NCBI RefSeq assembly: GCF_020741395.1
Contig: NZ_DYZA01000200.1
Location: forward strand, 1 to 42,212
Length of the DNA: 42,212 nt
Reading direction: 5' to 3'
DNA from: Mailhella massiliensis
GTDB lineage: Bacteria; Desulfobacterota; Desulfovibrionia; Desulfovibrionales; Desulfovibrionaceae
The position numbers were made by a program, and so were the translations under genes. The notes beneath the pieces were generated by a model. That model made no database searches, was not told the origin of the DNA, and was given only the letters and a program-made list of their open reading frames with translations. Positions 24,433-31,451 of this stretch are shown one piece after another. Position 1 is the first letter of the stretch, and each line of letters starts with the position of its first letter.

Positions 24433-24461
24433 AATATATTGAAACAGAATTTCAATGTCAA
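24433..24461 (-). promoter_or_regulatory. Sigma70 promoter with Fur-like operator in the spacer (metal-ATPase unit)
   Basis: On the minus strand: -35 TTGACA (24456-24461), 17-base spacer, -10 TATATT (24433-24438), about 75 bases before the first gene. The spacer is TTGAAATTC-TG-TTTCAA, an inverted repeat that matches the TGAAAAT-N-ATTTTCA (7-1-7) style of Fur-family boxes. The -35 abuts the stop codon of the preceding gene (24462-24464). A repressor bound here would block polymerase directly. The same arrangement recurs at 27582-27610. Confidence 0.8.
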
Positions 24462-24947
24462 CTATAAAAACGAAGATTCCGCGTTCTTTCCCGCTATGCG
24501 CAGGAAACGCTCGGCCAGCACGGCGGGGGCGACGAAGGCTCGCGAACTTTCGGAGGAGGCAAGACTGCCCTCCTCCCTCATGGGTTCGCTCGCGCAGGCC
24601 TGGGCCAGCTGGGCTTCAAATGCCTCGCGCAGGGCAGCGAAGGAGGCTTCCACTTCCGGATAGGAGTTATCGGCTCGCCAAGGCAGACGCAGGGTCTGCG
24701 GCCAGCTCCTGCCCCGATGAGAAGGTGTTTCCAGCTCATAACACGAGGCGGGGCATGGGGCTTCCGCCCTCTCCATCTCCCCGGGATAACAGTATTCCCG
24801 CCAGGACTCCTCCGGTTCGGGGATGGAGGAGCGCACGCGAAGGGGCGGCATGGCCAACGCCTTTTCATGATCCTCCAAAGTGACGCTGTAGGTGAGCAGG
24901 GGGCGGAGATTGCCTCTTTTCTTGGTGATGTTCCATGCTATGCGCAT
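24462..24947 (-). CDS. Unrecognised 161-residue protein, third gene of the MoxR/VWA unit
   Basis: I do not recognise this soluble 161-residue protein. It begins MRIAWNITKKRGNLRPLLTY after a strong ribosome site (GGGAGGGAAT). The middle is rich in Pro, Glu, Arg, Trp and Cys (EESWREYCYPGEME, APCPASCYELE). The C-terminal third (YPEVEASFAALREAFEAQLAQACA) looks helical. There is no signal peptide or membrane segment. It follows the VWA gene by 92 bases and ends exactly at the -35 of the next promoter. Constant association with a MoxR/VWA pair would suggest a substrate or adaptor of that machine; this needs comparison with other genomes. Confidence 0.78.
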   Translation of the reverse strand: MRIAWNITKKRGNLRPLLTYSVTLEDHEKALAMPPLRVRSSIPEPEESWREYCYPGEMERAEAPCPASCYELETPSHRGRSWPQTLRLPWRADNSYPEVEASFAALREAFEAQLAQACASEPMREEGSLASSESSRAFVAPAVLAERFLRIAGKNAESSFL

Positions 24948-25039
24948 ATTCCCTCCCGGGAACGGATGGGCGGACGAAAAGCGGCCCCTGGGACCTGGCA
25001 GGAGGAAAACGGCTCCCTTACCCTTTCGCCCGCATGGTT

Positions 25040-26410
25040 TCAGCCCTCCGGCCCGCCTTCCGCAGGTATGACGACGATATCCCCGAAGGGCGGACGTACC
25101 TTCGGTTCTGCCGGACATACCCAGAGCACGGGGTAAGGGGGCTCCTCGGGGAAGCGGTCGCACTCAAGGTCGGTGAACCACAGAAGGCAGGCAGGGGAAA
25201 GGCCCATAGCCTCCACCTCCTCCGGTACGGGGCGGTAATCGGTGCCCCCGCCGCCCACAGGTACGGGCGTAAAAGGCATGTCCTGCCTTGTATATACGGC
25301 GTACCCGCCGACCTTCACGTCGTGATAAAGCACGAAAAGCGTAGTGTCGAAATCGGAAAGCATGCCGGAAAGCTCCGCGCAGAAGCGGGAAAGAAGGTGT
25401 GCGTCCACGGAACCGGAGGCATCCACGGCAAGTGCCACGGACGCAAGGCGAGCCTCCCTGCGCGAAGGCAGGTACAGCCCCGTGTGCACATGCCGCCTGT
25501 CGGGCTGTGTCCAGGTATAATCGTTGTCCGAGCACTGCTCCATGAAACGGGAAAGAATTTCGCGCCAGGAAAGCAAAGGCCGTACCCTCTCCTTTACCAG
25601 CCTGGCAAGGGAAGCTGGCATGTCGCCCATGCGAAGCGCCTCCCTCGAGGCCTGCACCAGGGCCATGTCCGCTTCCTGTTCGGCCTTTTCCCGCGCAGCA
25701 TCGCCCATCCCATCCCCAAGAAGCGGATGGTCGCGCACCTCCCCTGAAAAGGGCTTTTCCGTATCGCGCTCGCGGCCCTTCGGCTTCTTTCCGGCTGCGG
25801 CCCCCTTTTCCCCCAACGCGCCGCGTCCCTTTTCCCCGGCCCGGGGAGAGGCTGAAGCCTTATCGTTCTCACGCCCTTTCTCCCCGCCAAGGCCCGCACT
25901 CCCTTCGGCTGCAAGAGAGACTTCCTCCCCCTCTTCCGATATGCCCTTCATCCTGTGGGAGGGGCCGTCCTGAAGGCGGGCAAGCCACGAATAAATCTCG
26001 TCCGCGCTTCGGTCCGCATATTCCGGACGAAACGCAGCTCCTTCCGGCAGAGAAAAGCCCGCGTCCAGCAAAACGGCATTCACCACATAATCGCAGGCCC
26101 TGTTCCACAGGCGCTCATCGCGCTCCCTGCGTCGTACATGATGGCCGAGGGCTATGTGCAGCACCTCATGGGCCAGAGAGGAAATCAGCGTTTTTTCCGA
26201 AACCGAGGCCGCGTACACGGGATTGCAGGCCAGAGTACGGCCGTCGGCCCAGAGGTCGGCACAGGTTCCGTCGCAGTAAAGGCGCATACGCAGCGCTATG
26301 GAGCCGAAAAAAGGATGTTCCAGAACCAGCGCGGAGCGGGCCTTCTCCAGCGCCTTCAGGGCAGCTTTTTCCATCTGTTCCGCCGGGGATGCGGCTTCGG
26401 GCGCACTCAC
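25040..26410 (-). CDS. VWA-like protein with HExxH metallopeptidase-like domain (DUF2201 type)
   Basis: This 456-residue protein joins an N-terminal putative metallopeptidase domain to a C-terminal von Willebrand A-like domain. The zinc motif HEVLH at residues 81-85 is followed by His90/91. The VWA metal-ion-dependent adhesion motif is DASGS (330-334). Between them is a low-complexity Gly/Glu/Lys linker (about 150-245). The proposed GTG start at 26410 overlaps the stop of the MoxR gene by four bases (GTGA), the usual coupling for MoxR/VWA pairs. In magnesium and cobalt chelatases a similar AAA+/VWA pair inserts metal. Here, next to a metal ATPase and under a Fur-like promoter, a metal-related role is plausible but unproven. 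Confidence 0.86.
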   Translation of the reverse strand: MSAPEAASPAEQMEKAALKALEKARSALVLEHPFFGSIALRMRLYCDGTCADLWADGRTLACNPVYAASVSEKTLISSLAHEVLHIALGHHVRRRERDERLWNRACDYVVNAVLLDAGFSLPEGAAFRPEYADRSADEIYSWLARLQDGPSHRMKGISEEGEEVSLAAEGSAGLGGEKGRENDKASASPRAGEKGRGALGEKGAAAGKKPKGRERDTEKPFSGEVRDHPLLGDGMGDAAREKAEQEADMALVQASREALRMGDMPASLARLVKERVRPLLSWREILSRFMEQCSDNDYTWTQPDRRHVHTGLYLPSRREARLASVALAVDASGSVDAHLLSRFCAELSGMLSDFDTTLFVLYHDVKVGGYAVYTRQDMPFTPVPVGGGGTDYRPVPEEVEAMGLSPACLLWFTDLECDRFPEEPPYPVLWVCPAEPKVRPPFGDIVVIPAEGGPEG

Positions 26411-27399
26411 AGCAAAACGTCCGCGTGTTTCTGAGCCCACGAAGCAAAGGCCGGGCTTTCCACAAGACCCTGATCCCTGCATACCCCCCGTCGCAGGCAC
26501 AAGACGCCGAATTCCACGGGCAGCCGCTCAAGATAGGCAAGGACGCGGGCCAGGTTCTCCCGGGAAAGAAAGGACGCAAGGGCCTCGCTTACGGCATAGA
26601 GAGCCGCGGGCTCCCCGGGTACCTTCGCCGTTTCCGGGGCGGAAAGCACCTCCTCCACCGAAGGCAGCTCGCGCCACACGGCAAGAAAGCCCATGAATTC
26701 CGCAGCCGCACCGTCGCCCACGGCGCCGCGCACAAGGTCGTATTCCACGGCACGCTCCGGTCCGGCCTTCAGAATGTCGGACACAAAGGACCACGAACGC
26801 GGCGACGCAAAGGCACGCGCGGAGGACTGAGGGTCGAAATCGTGCAGAAGCGCAGGCCGGAAGCGCAGAAACGCCGTGACTTCCGGCCGTATCCCCGCCT
26901 GTGCGGCCCACTCCAGCCAGTCGTCGAGGCTTACGTCGAATTCCAGATGCACCATACGGTTGGAAAGCGCACTGGGCATGCGGTGCGTCACGGCCCTGTC
27001 CTTTTCACGGTTGCCCGCAGCCACCACCACCCAGCCTTCAGGCAGCACATATTCACCGATGCGGCCGTCGAGGATAAGCTGATAGCAGGCGGCCTGCACC
27101 AAGGGCGGAGCTGCGTTCAGCTCGTCAAGAAAGAGTATGCCCTTTTGCCCGCTGCGCGCATCGGGCAAAAAAGAAGGCGGGCACCACTCGGTTTCTCCTG
27201 CAGCCGTGATGCGGGGTATTCCCCTCAGATCCACAGGATCGAGCAGCACGGCGCGTATGTCACGCAGTTCATAGCCCAGAGAACGGGCCACCCCGGCCAC
27301 CACCTCGCTTTTGCCCACTCCGGGAGCACCCCAGAGAAATACGGGCCTACGTATGGAAAGAAGCGTTTTCAAAGAAGAAATAATGTGCGAAGGTCTCAT
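26407..27399 (-). CDS. MoxR-family AAA+ ATPase
   Basis: This 330-residue AAA+ protein has Walker A GAPGVGKS (24-31), Walker B GILFLDELN (87-95) and sensor-1-like VVAAGNREKD, followed by RMPSALSNRMVHLEFD. It belongs to the MoxR group that works with VWA-domain partners to remodel or activate other proteins or insert cofactors. Its partner is the overlapping downstream gene. The ATG at 27399 has GAGGAG twelve bases upstream, slightly far. The promoter with the Fur-like operator lies about 180 bases upstream, giving a long 5-prime leader of about 170 bases. Confidence 0.9.
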   Translation of the reverse strand: MRPSHIISSLKTLLSIRRPVFLWGAPGVGKSEVVAGVARSLGYELRDIRAVLLDPVDLRGIPRITAAGETEWCPPSFLPDARSGQKGILFLDELNAAPPLVQAACYQLILDGRIGEYVLPEGWVVVAAGNREKDRAVTHRMPSALSNRMVHLEFDVSLDDWLEWAAQAGIRPEVTAFLRFRPALLHDFDPQSSARAFASPRSWSFVSDILKAGPERAVEYDLVRGAVGDGAAAEFMGFLAVWRELPSVEEVLSAPETAKVPGEPAALYAVSEALASFLSRENLARVLAYLERLPVEFGVLCLRRGVCRDQGLVESPAFASWAQKHADVLL

Positions 27400-27581
27400 G
27401 GCGCAGAAAGGCTCCTCAGGAAAAAGAATGTTTCTCCAGGCAAAAAAAGTGCTGCAATGGGCCAGCCCTCATGACGGCGGGCCCGGGGGCAGAAAAGGCA
27501 TGGTCAAACAAGCCGGACTCGTCGAAAAAGCCGGGGGCATATCCCCGTCCAGAGGAAAGCGAAGCGGCAACAGTTTTTCTT

Positions 27582-27610
27582 TTTATATTGAAAATGAATT
27601 TCAATGTCAA
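27582..27610 (-). promoter_or_regulatory. Sigma70 promoter with Fur-like operator in the spacer (MoxR/VWA unit)
   Basis: On the minus strand: -35 TTGACA (27605-27610), 17-base spacer TTGAAATTC-AT-TTTCAA, -10 TATAAA (27582-27587). Except for the two central spacer bases and the last two bases of the -10, it is identical to the promoter at 24433-24461. This near-identity in otherwise unrelated flanks indicates selection for the same regulator. It faces the MoxR gene. Confidence 0.82.
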
Positions 27611-27933
27611 TATCAATGCGGGTCAATTCTCAACTCTTCCCACGAAGGCCGCGCCGTACGGCATTTTTCCGCAACATATACGCAGGGGCGGCACTTCAGC
27701 CTTCCGCTTTCCCGGCTACTGCCCCTCCCGCGACCCGGGAGAGGCACGCCGCACGGGGACTTGCCGTGAAGGCTCCTCGTTGCCCCTGCCCCATCCCGGC
27801 AGGGCACATGCGTCCCTTCTCCGTCCGCTTTTCTCCGTTCATAACGGGCAAGCCGCAGAACATTACGCCGATACGTCTTCCCCTTTGCATGGGAATGTCC
27901 AATATAATCAAATGAACGCACAATGTTTTCGAC
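27611..27933. other. Intergenic stretch between divergent MoxR and reductase promoters
   Basis: About 320 bases with no gene that I can support. There is one small hairpin (CTCCCG/CGGGAG near 27730-27745) but no recognisable riboswitch, repeat or RNA gene. Confidence 0.35.
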
Positions 27934-27962
27934 TTTACAACACAACCGTCCTTTGTGATAAA
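27934..27962 (+). promoter_or_regulatory. Predicted promoter of the flavin reductase gene
   Basis: TTTACA (27934-27939) and GATAAA (27957-27962) are separated by exactly 17 bases in an AT-rich island, about 80 bases before the gene at 28043. Both hexamers match consensus at four or five of six positions. Confidence 0.55.
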
Positions 27963-28042
27963 AAGTATTTTTACGGCTTCTTCCCTGCAAAGGCCTCCGG
28001 GAAGCCGCAAAAACGCACCATGGAACTATGCTGGAGAATGCC

Positions 28043-29980
28043 ATGACAAGAAAATATCCGCACCTTTCCGCCCCCATCCGCCTCGGCCGCGTCACCTTCC
28101 GCAACCGCATGTTCGCCGCGCCCACCGGCGCCACGGATATCACCTGGGACTGCTGTGCAGGCCCGGGCAGCCGCGCCTTCTATGAAAACAGGGCGAAGGG
28201 CGGCAGCGCCAACGTCACCGTAAGCGAGCTTGTGGTGCACCCGGAGACCGACGCCTCCCACATGCTGCACCTGGAACTTCAGACGCCCGGTTCCCTGGCG
28301 AGCTTCACCATGACAGCCGACGCCATACGCCGCCACGGGGCTATTCCCAGCGTGGAGCTTTCCCATTCCGGCCAGTATGCGGGCACCTATCTGGTGGACA
28401 AGGAAAAGAAGAACGCCCTCTCCCAGTACGGCCCCTGCGACGGCGTGCGCCCCGACGGCAGGCCCGTGAAGGCCCTCACCAGAGAACAGATAGCCGCAAT
28501 CGTGGCTTCCTACGGCGAAAAGGCCGCCCTTGCCAAACGCGCGGGCTTTGAAATGGTCATGATCCACGCCGGGCACGGCTGGCTCATCAATCAGTTTCTC
28601 TCGCCCTATTTCAACAAGCGTACCGACGCGTACGGCGGCGACCTTGCTGGACGCGCCCGCCTGCTTCTGGAAGTCGTCGACGCCGTGCGCGAGGCCGTAG
28701 GGCCGGGCTTCCCCATCGAAGTGCGCATGAGCGGCTCAGAGCTTTTCGAGGGAGGCTACACGCTGGAAGAAGGCGTGGAAATAGCGAAGCTCCTCGACGG
28801 CAGGGTCGACCTCATCCATGTTTCGGCCGGTTCCTACCAGTTCGGCTTTTTCGACACGCACCCGCCCATGTTCTCCGAGCACGGCTGCAACGTGTACCTT
28901 GCCGCCGAGATAAAGAAGCACGTTTCTACGCCCGTGGCCACGGTAGGCGCGCTGAACGACCCTGCGCAGATGGAAGAAATCATTGCCTCCGGCAAGGCGG
29001 ACGTGGTGGAAATGGCCCGCGCCCTCATCGCCGACCCGGAACTGCCCGGGAAAGTCATGGAAGGCCGCGATGATGAAATCGTGCGCTGCCTGCGCTGCTT
29101 CGTGTGCATGGCCGAGCGCCCCACCACAGGCACGCGCCGCTGCACGGTGAACCCGCAGATAGGCCGCGAGCAGGACCTGCCGCCCCTGCCCGCCCGCCGC
29201 GCGAAAAAAGTCCTCGTGGCCGGAGGCGGCTGCGGCGGCATGAAGGCCGCCGTTACGGCGGCACAGCGCGGGCACCATGTCATCCTCTGTGAAAAAGACG
29301 GGGAACTCGGCGGCATACTCAGAAGCGAGCAGGCCATTCCCTTCAAGCGGGAAATGTACATGCTCGGCCTCACCCTGGCCCGGCAGCTGGAAATCGAGGG
29401 TGTGGAGGTGCGCCTGAACACCCTTGTCACGGCCGACTATGTGGAGAAGGAAGGCGCGGACGCGCTCATCATCGCCACCGGTTCCGAGCCCATCGTGCCG
29501 CCCCTTCCGGGCATGGACGGCAAAAACGTCATCATCGTGAACGACTACTATCTCCGCAAGGAAGAATGTGCGGATACCGTGGTGGTTCTCGGCGGCGGCC
29601 TTGCCGGATGCGAATGTGCCATTCACCTTGCCGAAGAAGGCAAAAAAGTCACGCTCGTGGAAATGCGGCCTGAAGTTGCGCCCGACGCCAACATCCGCCA
29701 CCGGCCCATACTCCTGCGCAAGCTGAAGGAGCTTGTCACGGTGCACACCTCCTGCACGGGCCTTGCCGTCACGGCCGAGGGGCTTCTCGTGCGCGACGCG
29801 GAAGGAAAGGAAGAGCTTCTTCCCGCAGGCACGGTAATCTGCGCCGCGGGCCAGCGCTCCCGCGCCTGCGACACACTCCTCGATGCCGCGCCCTTTGTGC
29901 GCGTCATAGGCGACGCGGTGCGCCCCTCCACCATCACCACCGCCGTGTACCAGGGCTACCACGCCGGGCTCGACGTGTAA
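28043..29980 (+). CDS. NADH:flavin oxidoreductase / 2,4-dienoyl-CoA reductase-type FMN-4Fe4S-FAD enzyme
   Basis: This 645-residue enzyme has two parts. The N-terminal old-yellow-enzyme TIM barrel binds FMN (LGRVTFRNRMFAAPTG, IHAGHGWLINQFLSPYFNKRTDAYGG). After it comes an Fe-S motif CLRCFVCM plus a Cys eleven residues on (RRCTVNP). The C-terminal part has FAD and NAD(P)H Rossmann folds (VLVAGGGCGGMKAA; VVVLGGGLAGCECAIHLAEEG). This is the layout of FadH, enoate reductases, trimethylamine dehydrogenase and the bile-acid enzymes BaiCD/BaiH. It probably reduces an activated C=C bond. The ATG at 28043 has GGAGA upstream. It stands alone between its promoter and a strong terminator, so context gives no substrate. 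Confidence 0.92.
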   Translation: MTRKYPHLSAPIRLGRVTFRNRMFAAPTGATDITWDCCAGPGSRAFYENRAKGGSANVTVSELVVHPETDASHMLHLELQTPGSLASFTMTADAIRRHGAIPSVELSHSGQYAGTYLVDKEKKNALSQYGPCDGVRPDGRPVKALTREQIAAIVASYGEKAALAKRAGFEMVMIHAGHGWLINQFLSPYFNKRTDAYGGDLAGRARLLLEVVDAVREAVGPGFPIEVRMSGSELFEGGYTLEEGVEIAKLLDGRVDLIHVSAGSYQFGFFDTHPPMFSEHGCNVYLAAEIKKHVSTPVATVGALNDPAQMEEIIASGKADVVEMARALIADPELPGKVMEGRDDEIVRCLRCFVCMAERPTTGTRRCTVNPQIGREQDLPPLPARRAKKVLVAGGGCGGMKAAVTAAQRGHHVILCEKDGELGGILRSEQAIPFKREMYMLGLTLARQLEIEGVEVRLNTLVTADYVEKEGADALIIATGSEPIVPPLPGMDGKNVIIVNDYYLRKEECADTVVVLGGGLAGCECAIHLAEEGKKVTLVEMRPEVAPDANIRHRPILLRKLKELVTVHTSCTGLAVTAEGLLVRDAEGKEELLPAGTVICAAGQRSRACDTLLDAAPFVRVIGDAVRPSTITTAVYQGYHAGLDV

Positions 29981-30024
29981 GCCCGAACCCCGCGCTTTTC
30001 GCCGAAAATGCGCCGACATAACGC

Positions 30025-30063
30025 AAAGGGCCGCCCCACGCCTTCCGGGGCGGCCCTTTTTTG
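30025..30063. terminator. Terminator after the flavin reductase gene
   Basis: A perfect 13-pair stem (30025-30037 with 30047-30059, AAAGGGCCGCCCC/GGGGCGGCCCTTT) is followed by TTT on the plus strand. Confidence 0.92.
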
Positions 30064-30069
30064 CGCAGA

Positions 30070-30105
30070 AAAGCCCGGCTCCTTCATGAGAAGGAACCGG
30101 GCTTT
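30070..30105 (-). terminator. Terminator of the biotin operon
   Basis: A 16-base stem with one mismatch (30070-30085 with 30090-30105) closes an ATGA loop and is followed on the minus strand by a T-rich tract. It lies 20 bases past the symporter stop codon. Confidence 0.85.
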
Positions 30106-30125
30106 CTGAAAAAATATCCTTCGCC

Positions 30126-31451
30126 CTACCCGGCCGGGCAGGAGACGGGCCGGGACCCCATAAAGCGTCCTGCCAGCATGGCCGCCGCGGAAAGCGCCAT
30201 GCCCGCATAGGCGAAGAAAGGCTCGCCGAACACGGCCGAGGAAAGGCCCCCCGCGCCGCCCGCCGCCATGGCCGCCAGGGCAAAGGACGGCCGCACCGTA
30301 CCGCGCTTCATGAGCATGGCCACGAAAACAGGCACGGCCACGCCGCAGACATAGATATCGTTGGCCATGAGCAGAAGATCGAGGATGCCGTGCCCGCGTG
30401 CGGCAAGGGCAAGGCCGCCCGCGCCGAGAAGAAGCGTGACTTTCCGGCAGAGCGCAACGTCGCGCCGTCCGAGGATATCGTTGCAAAGCACGGTGGAAGC
30501 CGTGACGACGCACGAATCGGCCGAGGAAAGCACGGCGGAGAGAAGCGCCGCCAGAAGCAGCATTCCCGCCCAGGAAGGCATGAGGGCCATGGCGGAGGAG
30601 AGCACGTCGTCGGGCGACATTCCTTCCGGCACAAAGCCCCGGCACAGAACGCCGAGAACCACAATGGCCGCGGCGGAAAACAAAAGCCCCGCCACGGCGA
30701 ACCAGCAGCCGCGAAGGGCGCTTTTTTCGTTGCGCGCGCTCAGGATGCGGCCGAAGAGCATGGGGCAGACAAGATAACTGCCGCCCATGACGAGCATGAA
30801 GTAGGAAAACCTGCCCGGCCCGAACTGTTCGTTGACGATTTCCAGGCGCAGATTTCCCAGCGGAGCGGAATCGTGCAGGAAAAGCCAGAGAAGCGCCGTC
30901 AGTACGCCCGCAATGAGCAATAGGCACTGGGGAAGGTCGCTGCGTATGACGGACGCCTGCCCGCCGAGGCAGGAATAGGCCGTAATGACCGCCGCACCCG
31001 CGAAAAGCGCCCATTCCGGCGGCAGGGAGGCGAGCGCATGGGTCAGCTTGCCCATGGCCGTGAACTGCGCCGCGAGTATGGCCAGCCACGCGGGCAGAAT
31101 AATGAAGGAAACCAGGGTGCGGGCGCGCGGCCCGAGCCAGGCGGACACGATTTCCGGCATAGTGTAAGCCCCGGAGGCGCGTACCTTTTTCGCCAGAAAG
31201 AGCGTGAGCAGCGCAAGCCCGCACGCGCCGGAACCGAGCCACCAGAAGGAGGGGGTCCCGACCTGCCACGCCAGCCCGGCCATGCCCATGGTGGCGGAGC
31301 CGCCGATGCAGGAGGCTATGAGGGAAAAGCCCGTATGCCACGCGCCCGAGGAGCGGCCGTTCACGAAAAAGGCCGCCTCCCCGCGCGAGCGGCGGGCATC
31401 CCGAAGGCCGAGACCGAGCAGAAGGGCCGCGTAAAGGCAGAAGATCAGCAC
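30126..31451 (-). CDS. Sodium:solute symporter (SSS family) in the biotin operon
   Basis: This 441-residue membrane protein has about twelve to thirteen helices. SSS features include GRSSGAWHTGFSLIASCIGGSATMGMAGLAW, FLAKKVRASGAYTMPEIVSAWLG, YSCLGGQASVIRSDLPQ and SAVLSSADSCVVTASTVLCNDI. The GTG start at 31451 overlaps the end of the upstream bioD-bioA gene by seven bases and has GGAGGAG upstream, so the gene is translationally coupled to biotin synthesis. Members of the family carry sugars, amino acids, pantothenate and other organic solutes. A biotin-pathway intermediate, biotin itself or a precursor acid is a reasonable guess, but no substrate motif can be read. Confidence 0.88.
   Translation of the reverse strand: MLIFCLYAALLLGLGLRDARRSRGEAAFFVNGRSSGAWHTGFSLIASCIGGSATMGMAGLAWQVGTPSFWWLGSGACGLALLTLFLAKKVRASGAYTMPEIVSAWLGPRARTLVSFIILPAWLAILAAQFTAMGKLTHALASLPPEWALFAGAAVITAYSCLGGQASVIRSDLPQCLLLIAGVLTALLWLFLHDSAPLGNLRLEIVNEQFGPGRFSYFMLVMGGSYLVCPMLFGRILSARNEKSALRGCWFAVAGLLFSAAAIVVLGVLCRGFVPEGMSPDDVLSSAMALMPSWAGMLLLAALLSAVLSSADSCVVTASTVLCNDILGRRDVALCRKVTLLLGAGGLALAARGHGILDLLLMANDIYVCGVAVPVFVAMLMKRGTVRPSFALAAMAAGGAGGLSSAVFGEPFFAYAGMALSAAAMLAGRFMGSRPVSCPAG

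Noticed and set aside
27416..27616. Possible leader peptide between the Fur-like promoter and the MoxR gene
   Set aside because: The open frame starts upstream of the predicted transcription start and has no ribosome site. No run of regulatory codons is evident.
28736..30283. Long minus-strand open frame opposite the flavin reductase
   Set aside because: It overlaps a terminator pair and is antisense to a well-defined FMN/FAD enzyme; the composition is typical of shadow frames.
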